Source of the DNA: Flavobacteriaceae bacterium
Lineage (GTDB): Bacteria; Bacteroidota; Bacteroidia; Flavobacteriales; Flavobacteriaceae
Length of the DNA stretch: 25,883 nucleotides
Direction: 5' to 3'
Assembly: GCA_030625995.1 (NCBI GenBank)
Contig: DAOUPU010000012.1
Location: forward strand, 1-25,883
Positions 17,188 through 24,129 of this stretch are shown here, piece by piece. Position numbers and translations under genes: made by a program. The notes under the pieces were generated by a model. It made no database searches. It worked only from the letters and a program-made list of their open reading frames with translations, and was not told the DNA's origin. Position 1 is the stretch's first letter. The number at the start of each line of letters is the position of its first letter.

Positions 17188-18215
17188 AATACAACGGAAA
17201 ATACAAAGTTTTCAATCCGAATGAGATTCAAACCTATCCGGTAGCTGGACGTAACAACAAAGTTAAATTTGATGATTTGATCTTTCCCGAAAAAATCCAA
17301 AACATGAGTTTTGAGATCTCTAAGGAGATGGAAGATAGAATTGAAAATCTAGCAAAGGACATTGTCTCCGCCAGAGCAAATGGGAACCCGGTTATTTTTT
17401 TTACGGGTGGTCATCTAATAAAGAACGGCTTGAGTTTATTGCTTGGTGAGCTGATAAAAAAGAATGTATTTACATTAGTTGCAGGTAATGGTTCTACTTC
17501 TATTCACGATTTCGAACTGGGATTGATTGGCGAAACAAGCGAGTACGTACCTCAGGCCTTGGAAAAAGGCGAATTTGGTATGGCTTATGAATTCAATTAT
17601 ATCAACGCTTCCTTGATCGTTGGAGATAAGTATGATCTCGGTTACGGAGAAGCGGTTGGTAAGATGATTTGTGATACAACATTTAGAAAGGAAGTAGAAA
17701 CACTTCTTGATCTGAAAGAAGATACTATAAAGTTTAAGTATCCTGAGTTAAGTGTACAGGCAATATGCTATGAGAATAATATTCCTTTTACTGTTCATGC
17801 AGGGATAGGGACAGATGTTATTGACCAACACCCTTATTTTGATGGTAGGGCCAAAGGTGGCTGTTCGGGAAGAGATTTTTTAATATATACTGATCAGATT
17901 GCAAATCTCGATAAAGGTGGTATAATATTAAATGTGGGATCTGCGGTTACCGGTCCGGAAGTGTTTTTAAAAGCGGCTTCTATGGCAGGAAATACAGGTC
18001 ATGTTCCCGATAAGATCATTACGGCAAATTTTGATCTTCGAAGCTATAATCCTGAAGATTTTACCAAAGAAGATAGAGTAGGTTATTATTACCGCGATCA
18101 AAAAAGTATCGTCACTAGAGTACCTGACGCGTATAATGGAAAAGGATATTATATTGGTGGAAATCAGATTCATACAATACCGATTCTGTATAAAAAATTG
18201 ATGGAATTGTTGTAG
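17184..18215 (+). CDS. Deoxyhypusine synthase-like (DHS-fold, putative NAD-binding) protein of unknown function
   Basis: A 343-residue cytoplasmic protein. From memory of DHS sequences, the layout matches the DHS Rossmann-like fold: T-G-G-H-L-I-K-N-G (74-82), a Gly-rich turn G-N-G-S-T-S-I-H-D-F-E-L-G (101-113), A-I-C-Y-E-N-N-I-P aligned with the DHS A-x-K-N-x-I-P segment (~193-201), V-H-A-G-I-G-T-D-V-I-D-Q-H-P (204-217), and N-V-G-S-A-V-T-G-P-E-V-F-L-K-A (250-264) where DHS has its G-G-G-V-V-K-H segment. The W-G-K catalytic segment of true DHS is not recognisable, and bacteria have no eIF5A, so it should not make deoxyhypusine. The ATGA overlap with larC suggests translational coupling. It may be an NAD-dependent enzyme on a sugar or polyol. 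It is not LarA: no DUF2088-like motifs are seen. Confidence 0.65.
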   Translation: MKYNGKYKVFNPNEIQTYPVAGRNNKVKFDDLIFPEKIQNMSFEISKEMEDRIENLAKDIVSARANGNPVIFFTGGHLIKNGLSLLLGELIKKNVFTLVAGNGSTSIHDFELGLIGETSEYVPQALEKGEFGMAYEFNYINASLIVGDKYDLGYGEAVGKMICDTTFRKEVETLLDLKEDTIKFKYPELSVQAICYENNIPFTVHAGIGTDVIDQHPYFDGRAKGGCSGRDFLIYTDQIANLDKGGIILNVGSAVTGPEVFLKAASMAGNTGHVPDKIITANFDLRSYNPEDFTKEDRVGYYYRDQKSIVTRVPDAYNGKGYYIGGNQIHTIPILYKKLMELL

Positions 18216-18298
18216 AACTAAAAAATAGATAAAAATCTAGATTTTATGTTCTGTGTGATGATAAAATATTATCATTAAATGTTTAATTCCCCTCTTGA

Positions 18299-18320
18299 GC
18301 CTGCCTGCCGGTAGGCAGGG
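18299..18320. repeat. GC-rich palindromic repeat
   Basis: CTGCCT-gCCGGt-AGGCAG, the same family as the elements near larE and at 23320. It lies in the 131-nt gap between the DHS-like gene and the kinase-phosphatase fusion. Confidence 0.7.
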
Positions 18321-18346
18321 GTGTGTCAAAAATTAATTAGAAAAAA

Positions 18347-20254
18347 ATGAAACAAGATCGAGTTAAAGAAATTCTCAAAAAATTTGAAAATGTAAACATT
18401 GCTGTTTACGGGGATTTTTGTTTAGATGTTTATTGGGATATGGACCCTGAAGGATCTGAAGTTTCGGTAGAAACAGGATTAAAAGCGGAAGCTGTTGCAA
18501 AGCACTCTTACTCACCGGGAGGTGCAGGTAATATTGTTGCCAATGTTGCGGCCCTAAACCCGAAATCAATAAAAGTGATTGGAGTGGTTGGCGATGATAT
18601 TTATGGTAATGAGCTAAGGTCAATATTAAAAAGTTATGGAGCAGATACCGGCTCATTAACCGTTCAAAAAAATAACTTCAATACATATACCTATATTAAG
18701 AAGCTATACGGAGAAAAAGAAGATCCCCGAATAGATTTCGGACTAAATAATAAACGATCAAAAGAAACAGATCTTGAAATTTTAAATAATATAAGAGTTG
18801 CTTTGGAAACTTATGATGTTCTAATTTTTAATCAACAGGTTGCGGGTTCAATTACCAATGAAGATTTTATAGAGAAGGCGAATCTGCTTTTTAAAGAATT
18901 TAATGATAAGATCATTGTTTTAGATTCAAGACATTATAATGGAAGGTTCAGAAATGTTTATCGCAAATCAAATGAAACAGAAACCGCTGTTTTGAATGGG
19001 GTAGATGTTAAGCCTCAAGACTATATTTCTTTTGCAGACATTAAAAGATATGGCACAAATGTATATGAGCAATACAATAAGCCAATTTTTGTGACCTGTG
19101 GCGCAAGAGGAATTGTAACCTTTGATGAAACAGGTATTAATGAGATTCCCGGGATACAATTAAATGAAAAGATAGACACTGTTGGTGCAGGGGACACTTC
19201 ATTAAGCGCACTGTCATTTTGTTTGGCTGCAGGTGTTCCACCGGCAGAAGCTGCTGAATTTGCAAACTTTGCTTCAGCTGTTACCATTCAAAAATTGTTT
19301 ACTACCGGTACAGCCTCCGGAGAAGAAATACTCGCTATAAGCAAAGATCCAGATTATAATTACCGTCCGGAATTGGCCGGAGATATTCGATTGGCAAAAT
19401 ACTATAAAGACACAGAAATTGAAATATGCTATAGCAATGTGCTTTCTGAATTAGGCAATATTAAGCATGTTGTTTTTGATCATGATGGGACTATAAGCAC
19501 CCAAAGAGAAGGTTGGGAAGATATCATGGAACCGGTAATGATAAAGTCAATTTTAGGCGATCAGTACGAAACCGCTGACACATCACTTTTCGAAAAAGTT
19601 CGAATTCGTGTTTTAGATTTTATTGATAAATCTACGGGTATTCAAACCATTGTTCAAATGGAAGGACTTGTAAAAATGGCAGATGAATTCAATTTGGTGC
19701 CTAAAGAGGCTATTTTGGATAAGTTTGGTTATAAAGAAATTTATAATACAGGCTTAATGACAATGGTCAACAAGAGGATGACTAAATTAAATAACGGTCA
19801 GTTGACGGTACAGGACTTTACCATGAAAGGAGCAGTAGGTTTCTTACATACCCTTAAAGAAAAAGGAGTACGAATTTATTTGGCAAGTGGAACAGATAAA
19901 GCGGATGTAATTAATGAGGCAAAATCTTTGGGTTATGATGATCTTTTTGATGGTGGAATTTATGGTTCTGTGGGTGATATTAGTAAATATTCTAAAAAAA
20001 TGGTTATTGAAAACATCATTAAGGAAAATAAATTAAAAGGAAATGAGCTTTTAGTTATTGGTGACGGTCCGGTTGAAATTAAGGAATGTAGAAAGGCAGG
20101 TGGAATAGCTATTGGTATTGCAAGTGATGAGGTACGCAGATATGGTTTAAATCGGGAAAAAAGATCGAGATTAATTAAATCAGGTGCACAGATCATTATA
20201 CCGGATTTTTCACAGGCGGATGAACTGGTAGATCTGTTGTTTGTTGAGGGATGA
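18347..20254 (+). CDS. PfkB (RfaE/HldE-type) sugar kinase fused to HAD phosphatase
   Basis: A 635-residue two-domain enzyme. Residues ~1-330 are a PfkB-family carbohydrate kinase closest in style to the HldE/RfaE heptose-phosphate kinase: Y-G-D-F-C-L-D-V-Y near 20-28, the S-P-G-G-A-G-N sugar-binding motif near 58-64, and D-T-V-G-A-G-D with the catalytic base Asp283. Residues ~370-635 are a HAD hydrolase with a helical cap: F-D-H-D-G-T with Asp378 and Asp380, a motif II Ser/Thr in L-A-S-G-T, a motif III Lys in the K-Y-S-K-K stretch, and V-I-G-D-G-P-V-E, where Glu replaces the usual second Asp. HldE proteins instead carry a nucleotidyltransferase at the C-terminus. The fusion can add one phosphate and remove another, much as HldA plus GmhB do in heptose synthesis. 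Substrate unknown. Confidence 0.87.
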   Translation: MKQDRVKEILKKFENVNIAVYGDFCLDVYWDMDPEGSEVSVETGLKAEAVAKHSYSPGGAGNIVANVAALNPKSIKVIGVVGDDIYGNELRSILKSYGADTGSLTVQKNNFNTYTYIKKLYGEKEDPRIDFGLNNKRSKETDLEILNNIRVALETYDVLIFNQQVAGSITNEDFIEKANLLFKEFNDKIIVLDSRHYNGRFRNVYRKSNETETAVLNGVDVKPQDYISFADIKRYGTNVYEQYNKPIFVTCGARGIVTFDETGINEIPGIQLNEKIDTVGAGDTSLSALSFCLAAGVPPAEAAEFANFASAVTIQKLFTTGTASGEEILAISKDPDYNYRPELAGDIRLAKYYKDTEIEICYSNVLSELGNIKHVVFDHDGTISTQREGWEDIMEPVMIKSILGDQYETADTSLFEKVRIRVLDFIDKSTGIQTIVQMEGLVKMADEFNLVPKEAILDKFGYKEIYNTGLMTMVNKRMTKLNNGQLTVQDFTMKGAVGFLHTLKEKGVRIYLASGTDKADVINEAKSLGYDDLFDGGIYGSVGDISKYSKKMVIENIIKENKLKGNELLVIGDGPVEIKECRKAGGIAIGIASDEVRRYGLNREKRSRLIKSGAQIIIPDFSQADELVDLLFVEG

Positions 20255-20268
20255 AGGATTAATGATTG

Positions 20269-20295
20269 AATGAGACAATGATAGAATGAGACAAT
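20269..20295. repeat. 27-bp inverted repeat, left end of four-helix-bundle cassette 1
   Basis: Built from tandem AATGAGACAATGATAG units. It matches the reverse complement of 20726-20752 at 26 of 27 positions. It lies 14 nt after the stop of the kinase-phosphatase fusion. Confidence 0.85.
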
Positions 20296-20332
20296 GATAG
20301 AATGATATTACATTAGAAAATTTATTGAAGAG

Positions 20333-20704
20333 ATGACAGAAAAAGAATTGTTTATTGAAAAGATGAAGAAAAGAACCAAGAGTTTCGTCGTGGATGTGAT
20401 TCAGTTTTGTGATTCTTTGAAAGTTAATAAGGCTTCATCTGTTATTACATTTCAACTTGTTAAATCAGCGACATCAACGGGAGCAAATTATCGGGCAGCT
20501 TGCAAGGCTAGGTCGAAAAATGAATTTTTTAGTAAAATATGTATCGTAGTTGAGGAGGCCGATGAATCTGAATATTGGTTGGAAGTAATAAAAGAGGCAT
20601 CCTTGTCAAATGATAAATTGATTTTGGAAAGGCTCTTGATCGAAGTAAATGAAATAGTTAAAATAATGTCAAAGGCTAAGAAATCAACCTATAATAATAA
20701 GTAA
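20333..20704 (+). CDS. Four-helix-bundle protein (S23/IVS family), cassette 1
   Basis: A 123-residue protein of the four-helix-bundle family named after the S23 protein encoded in 23S rRNA intervening sequences and related to Avd of diversity-generating retroelements. Visible features are long amphipathic helices, S-F-V-V-D-V-I-Q-F-C-D, S-S-V-I-T-F-Q-L-V-K-S-A-T-S-T-G-A-N-Y-R-A-A, E-F-F-S-K-I-C-I-V-V-E-E-A-D-E-S-E-Y-W-L, and a Lys-rich tail. The Q-L-x-x-S-A-x-S-x-x-A-N-Y-R/x-E/A signature is standard for the family. The molecular role is not established; RNA or nucleic-acid binding has been proposed for relatives. The gene is bounded by 27-bp inverted repeats and separates the kinase fusion from the ROK gene, which looks like insertion into an existing operon. 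Confidence 0.85.
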   Translation: MTEKELFIEKMKKRTKSFVVDVIQFCDSLKVNKASSVITFQLVKSATSTGANYRAACKARSKNEFFSKICIVVEEADESEYWLEVIKEASLSNDKLILERLLIEVNEIVKIMSKAKKSTYNNK

Positions 20705-20725
20705 TAATCATGCCAGTATTAAATA

Positions 20726-20752
20726 ATTGTCTCATTCTATCATTGCCTCATT
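20726..20752. repeat. 27-bp inverted repeat, right end of four-helix-bundle cassette 1
   Basis: The reverse complement matches 20269-20295 except at one base. The arms bracket one complete small gene. Confidence 0.85.
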
Positions 20753-20803
20753 ACATCATTCGGTTATTTATATAACAAAATATAATGCTTTAATTATTAA
20801 TTA

Positions 20804-21778
20804 ATGAACAAAACATCTAAGTTTCAAGAATACTATTTGGGCTATGACATTGGCGGAACTAAATGTAGCATTGTTTTGGGGGACAAGGACTTTCATATCT
20901 ATGAAAAAGTGTTTTTTGAAACAAAAGTTGAAAGAGGTTATAAAGCTATATTAAAAGAGTTTAAGGAGCATACGCACAAACTTTTTGAAACCTATGATCA
21001 AAAAAAATTAGTTAAAATTGGGATAAGCTGCGGGGGTCCTTTGGATTCAAAAAAGGGAATTATTAAATCGCCTCCGAATTTACCCGGATGGGATGAAGTT
21101 GAAATCGTAGATATTTTTAAAAATGAGTTTCAGGTAGATGTGGCAATTCAAAATGACGCAAATGCTTGTGCTATAGCCGAATGGATGATGGGGGCAGGTG
21201 TAGGTACCGAGAACATGATCTTTTTAACCTTTGGTACAGGAATGGGGGCTGGACTTATTTTAAATGGCAAAATTTATTCGGGTACAAATGACCTCGGTGG
21301 GGAAGTTGGTCATATTAGAATGGCTAAGGATGGTCCTGTTGGATTTGGAAAAGCAGGTTCTTTTGAAGGGTTTTGTAGCGGTGGAGGAATAGCCCAGTTG
21401 GGGAAAAGCTATGTGCGAAAAAAGATAGAGTCAGGAGAGCGAGTTAAGTTCTGTGGAAGTATTGACATGATCGATAAAATTACAGCAAAATCTGTTTTTG
21501 AAGCCGCTATTTCAGGAGATAAGGATGCTATGGAAATAGTAAAGACATCTGCAAAATACCTTGGTAATGGCCTCGCTATTTTGATTGATATTTTAAATCC
21601 TGAAGTTATCGTTATTGGAAGTATTTACTCTCGAAATGAACAGATACTAAAATCTTTGGTTGAAGAAGTTTTAAAAAAAGAAGCAATTCCTGAAGCATTA
21701 GCGGTTTGTGAGATCTTACCTGCAAAATTAGGAGATAAAATAGGTGATTATGCTGCGCTTTGCGTTGCGATGCAGTGA
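20804..21778 (+). CDS. ROK-family sugar kinase
   Basis: A 324-residue cytoplasmic kinase that phosphorylates a hexose or amino sugar with ATP. The N-terminal phosphate-binding motif D-I-G-G-T-K is at 15-20. The catalytic Asp118 is in N-D-A-N-A-C-A-I-A-E. The second phosphate loop T-F-G-T-G-M-G-A-G is at 142-150, and G-G-E-V-G-H-I (165-171) supplies the sugar-binding Glu167 and His170. The CxCGxxGCxE zinc motif of many ROK proteins is absent; its place holds S-F-E-G-F-C-S-G-G-G. No helix-turn-helix domain is present, so it is an enzyme and not a repressor. It lies between the two four-helix-bundle cassettes. Likely part of the same sugar pathway as the PfkB-HAD fusion and SIS isomerase. Substrate unresolved: glucose, fructose, mannose or N-acetyl sugars are all possible for this family. 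Confidence 0.9.
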   Translation: MNKTSKFQEYYLGYDIGGTKCSIVLGDKDFHIYEKVFFETKVERGYKAILKEFKEHTHKLFETYDQKKLVKIGISCGGPLDSKKGIIKSPPNLPGWDEVEIVDIFKNEFQVDVAIQNDANACAIAEWMMGAGVGTENMIFLTFGTGMGAGLILNGKIYSGTNDLGGEVGHIRMAKDGPVGFGKAGSFEGFCSGGGIAQLGKSYVRKKIESGERVKFCGSIDMIDKITAKSVFEAAISGDKDAMEIVKTSAKYLGNGLAILIDILNPEVIVIGSIYSRNEQILKSLVEEVLKKEAIPEALAVCEILPAKLGDKIGDYAALCVAMQ

Positions 21779-21843
21779 AAGAGAAAAGATAGAAGAGAAA
21801 AAACAAAAGAAAAAAGACAAAAGAAAAAAGAGAAAAAAAATCA
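21779..21843 (+). other. Purine-rich tract after the ROK gene
   Basis: About 65 nt consisting almost only of A and G (repeated GAAAAA and AGAAAA units) directly after the ROK stop. It could arise by slippage. No hairpin is apparent. Confidence 0.6.
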
Positions 21844-21898
21844 GGACAAGTCGTATAAATTCTGGGATAATCAGCATCATCTGCGAGAAAAAAAAATG

Positions 21899-21956
21899 TG
21901 ATAATTTGAAAATGTGTCAATTTGAAAATGAAGTCTGGAGTCGGAAGTCGGAAGTA
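21899..21956. repeat. Left flank of four-helix-bundle cassette 2: short tandem repeats
   Basis: Two AATTTGAAAATG units (21903-21930) are followed by GGAGTCGGAAGTCGGAAGTAAG. The AGTCGGA repeats resemble, in inverted orientation, the ACTTCGGTCTTCGGTCT array at 22442-22472. Confidence 0.6.
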
Positions 21957-21983
21957 AGAAGATTGAAAAATAAAGTAATAAAT

Positions 21984-22337
21984 ATGAAATTCAAATTTGA
22001 AGATTTAATTATTTGGCAGAAAGCAATGGATTTTGGAGAAGAGATCAATACAATTGCCTATAAATTTCCTTCAACAGAATTATATAATTTGTCATCACAA
22101 ATTAGAAGGGCAGGAGATTCCGTAGCATTAAATATATCAGAAGGATCGATTGGACAAACAAACCCAGAATTTAAGAGATTTATGAGTGATTCAATTCGCT
22201 CTTTAGCAGAAGTAGTTACATGTTTACATAAAGCCAAGAGGAGAGATTATATTTCAGAATATGAATTTAAAAAATTGTATGAAACGGCTTATAACATTAT
22301 GAATATGATGATAGCTTTTAGGAATAAGATAAATTAG
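21984..22337 (+). CDS. Four-helix-bundle protein (S23/IVS family), cassette 2
   Basis: 117 residues starting at ATG 21984. The frame stays open upstream to 21744, but that part overlaps the ROK gene and encodes low-complexity Lys/Glu, so it is not used. The N-terminal F-E-D-L-I-I-W-Q-K-A-M-D is the classical start of the family. It is followed by Y-N-L-S-S-Q-I-R-R-A-G-D-S-V-A-L-N-I-S-E-G-S, the most conserved family signature, then E-F-K-R-F-M-S-D-S-I-R-S-L-A-E-V-V-T. It belongs to a different branch from the protein at 20333-20704, so the two are not a recent tandem duplication. Role unknown. It is flanked by inverted short tandem repeats, again suggesting that a cassette entered the operon downstream of the ROK gene. 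Confidence 0.9.
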   Translation: MKFKFEDLIIWQKAMDFGEEINTIAYKFPSTELYNLSSQIRRAGDSVALNISEGSIGQTNPEFKRFMSDSIRSLAEVVTCLHKAKRRDYISEYEFKKLYETAYNIMNMMIAFRNKIN

Positions 22338-22440
22338 TTTATATAAAATTTAAATTATATTTGATTGAGGTCTCCAAATTTTGAATCCCAACTAATTTAA
22401 GTATTAAATGATGATAAAAAGTTGTTAATATGGTTTTTTT

Positions 22441-22472
22441 AACTTCGGTCTTCGGTCTTTTGACTTCGGTCT
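22441..22472. repeat. Right flank of four-helix-bundle cassette 2
   Basis: Three ACTTCGGTCT/TCTTCGGTC units. The reverse complement (AGACCGAAGACCGAAGT) matches AGTCGGAAGTCGGAAGT of the left flank at 13 of 17 positions. Confidence 0.55.
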
Positions 22473-22548
22473 AGTGACATAGGAAAGCATTAAGTCATTA
22501 ATCAGAATTAGATTTACTTAATAAATATAATATCAAACAAAATAAGTC

Positions 22549-23262
22549 ATGCAAATAAGAAAAAATTTATTTCAGGTAGGTGGAGATTTAAATGGATTAA
22601 CTTTCGATCTTCTCGGTGCATTATGGAATGATGGAAACACATATATACTAAAAACTTCTGAAGGACTGATCATGTTCGATTGTGGATGTGGTGATACCAT
22701 GGATCAGATATTTGAAAACATAGAATACTGGGGAATGTCTCCAAAGGATATTAAATATTGCTTGTTTACTCACGCTCATCTTGATCATGCCGGAGGAGCA
22801 CATATCCTGAAAGATCGAGGTATTAAATTGATTGCCATTGAAGAAACTGCGGATGCTATTTCCAAGGGAGACGAGCGTTGTTGCGGTTATCTTTATCATA
22901 AGGAGTTTCAGGCATGTGAAATAGATCAAGTTGCTAAGGACGGGGAGGAACTCGATCTGTTAGGAGTGAAAATAAAAGTGATGCACTTCCCTGGTCATTC
23001 AATGGGTTGTACTGCTTTCGGATTTAATCATGAGCAAAAGAATATTGTTGTAAGCGGTGATATTATTGGCACTTTGCTGGCCGGAGATTTTGGCTGGGAC
23101 GGATCTATTGATTTTAATAAACCTATCTATATTGATTCCCTAAAGCGGTTTGCCAAAGTTGAAATGGACATGATGTTACCGGGTCATGGCTTGATCTATT
23201 TTCATAAACCAAAAAATCGCGTTGAAGAATCATTGAACAGCGCTTTAATAGAATGGCGCTGA
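22549..23262 (+). CDS. Metallo-beta-lactamase-fold hydrolase
   Basis: A 237-residue cytoplasmic enzyme with no signal peptide. The dinuclear metal site is complete: T-H-A-H-L-D-H (His75, His77, Asp79, His80), H-F-P-G-H-S (His150), S-G-D (Asp171) and P-G-H-G (His213). The superfamily includes lactonases, glyoxalase II-type thioesterases and phosphodiesterases, so the sequence alone does not fix the substrate. Next to sugar kinases and an isomerase, a sugar-lactone or glycolytic-ester hydrolase is one reasonable inference. The C-C-G-Y stretch at 111-114 is unusual and could add a metal or thiol site. It begins ~76 nt after the right flank of four-helix-bundle cassette 2, which may have separated it from the ROK gene. 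Confidence 0.87.
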   Translation: MQIRKNLFQVGGDLNGLTFDLLGALWNDGNTYILKTSEGLIMFDCGCGDTMDQIFENIEYWGMSPKDIKYCLFTHAHLDHAGGAHILKDRGIKLIAIEETADAISKGDERCCGYLYHKEFQACEIDQVAKDGEELDLLGVKIKVMHFPGHSMGCTAFGFNHEQKNIVVSGDIIGTLLAGDFGWDGSIDFNKPIYIDSLKRFAKVEMDMMLPGHGLIYFHKPKNRVEESLNSALIEWR

Positions 23263-23319
23263 TTAGAGAATTTAGTAACTAAATTAATAAATAGAAAAAA
23301 ATAATGGCACTACCATGAA

Positions 23320-23335
23320 CCTGCCGGCCGGCAGG
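23320..23335. repeat. Perfect 16-bp GC palindrome
   Basis: CCTGCCGG-CCGGCAGG, preceded by ACCATGAA as at larE. It stands 18 nt before copy 3 of the ~80-bp repeat. Confidence 0.85.
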
Positions 23336-23353
23336 CTTGATTTTTTTGTTTTG

Positions 23354-23434
23354 TTTTTTTATCAAGAAAAAAATGAAATGCCAGTCCGGCATAAGGACAT
23401 AAAAATAAATATTCCACTAAAATAACAGTAGAAT
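23354..23434 (+). repeat. ~80-bp pre-start repeat, copy 3 (upstream of SIS isomerase)
   Basis: It has the same blocks as copies 1 and 2. Two bases in the left arm of the A/T stem differ from copy 1, and both become G-U wobbles (G23353 with U23374, U23352 with G23375), so the 12-bp RNA stem is kept. The core reads ATGCC-AGTCC-GGCAT-AA-GGACA, which keeps the first pairing and shortens the second by one. It ends 19 nt before the ATG. Confidence 0.85.
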
Positions 23435-23452
23435 CAAAATAAATTTATAATT

Positions 23453-24088
23453 ATGAATACGGAACAAATTTTAGAAAAGTTAATCGAAAGATACCCACCT
23501 TTAGAGGGTTGTAAAAATGATATTAAAGAAGCAGGTGAATTGATCATTGAAAGTTATAAGAATTCCGGGCAACTTTTAACCTGTGGTAATGGCGGAAGCT
23601 GTTCTGATTCCGACCATATTGTGGGAGAGTTAATGAAGAGTTTTTCAAAAAAACGTCCATTAGACGATGATTTTAAAGAAAGCCTTAAATCTGTTGATGA
23701 AGAACGAGGCTCGTTGATGGCAATGAAATTGGAAAAAGGTTTGGCAGCCATTTCTTTAAATGCACATGGAGCATTAATTTCAGCGGTATCCAATGATATA
23801 GGCGGCGATTTTATTTTTGCGCAACAAGTTATGGGTTATGGTAGGAAAGGGGATGTCTTATTGGGAATCAGCACTTCAGGGAATTCCCAAAATGTGGTTG
23901 ATGCATGTATTGCAGCAAAAGCAAAAGGATTGAAAGTGATTGCCCTTGTTGGTAAAAAAGGAGGAAAAATGAAAGAATATTGTGATATTGCCATCCGTGT
24001 TCCATCTACCTGTACTCCGGATGTTCAGGAGTTTCATTTGCCAATTTATCACGCACTCTGTATCATGGCTGAAGAAACCTTTTTTTAA
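23453..24088 (+). CDS. GmhA-like SIS-domain phosphosugar isomerase
   Basis: A 211-residue cytoplasmic aldose-ketose isomerase of the SIS family, closest in layout to sedoheptulose-7-phosphate isomerase GmhA (about 190 residues). It has L-L-T-C-G-N-G-G-S (41-49), a phosphate-binding S-T-S-G-N-S (140-145) and V-P-S-T near 183-186. His55 and Glu59 line up with GmhA His61 and Glu65, the latter catalytic. The C-terminal Q-E-F-H (Glu193, His195) aligns with the GmhA Q-E-I-H catalytic segment. An insertion of about 20 residues (~67-92, acidic and Ser-rich) is absent from E. coli GmhA. The combination with an HldE-like kinase and a HAD phosphatase resembles heptose-phosphate metabolism, but no nucleotidyltransferase is present. 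It follows copy 3 of the ~80-bp repeat. The DUF3748 gene is 41 nt downstream. Confidence 0.87.
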   Translation: MNTEQILEKLIERYPPLEGCKNDIKEAGELIIESYKNSGQLLTCGNGGSCSDSDHIVGELMKSFSKKRPLDDDFKESLKSVDEERGSLMAMKLEKGLAAISLNAHGALISAVSNDIGGDFIFAQQVMGYGRKGDVLLGISTSGNSQNVVDACIAAKAKGLKVIALVGKKGGKMKEYCDIAIRVPSTCTPDVQEFHLPIYHALCIMAEETFF

Positions 24089-24129
24089 AAACTTATTATT
24101 AAAAAATTAAGCTCAATTCAATTTATCGA

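Noticed and set aside
17184..18215. Calling the gene after larC as LarA (lactate racemase)
   Set aside because: Position would suggest it, but LarA landmarks (the S-x-D-H-T-R-P-x-P segment and the nickel and lysine ligand regions of DUF2088) are absent, while the order of motifs fits the DHS fold.
20269..20310. CRISPR-like array from the AATGAGACAATGATAG units
   Set aside because: Units are directly adjacent without spacers, and the same sequence returns inverted after the gene. There are no cas genes.
21744..21983. Longer N-terminus for the second four-helix-bundle protein
   Set aside because: It overlaps the ROK gene and is low-complexity Lys/Glu followed by repeat-derived residues. The family N-terminus begins at ATG 21984.
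22356..22363. TATATTTG as a promoter for the MBL-fold gene
   Set aside because: It matches TAnnTTTG but lies nearly 190 nt before the start, lacks a TTTG -33 element, and sits in a region rich in A/T where chance matches are common.
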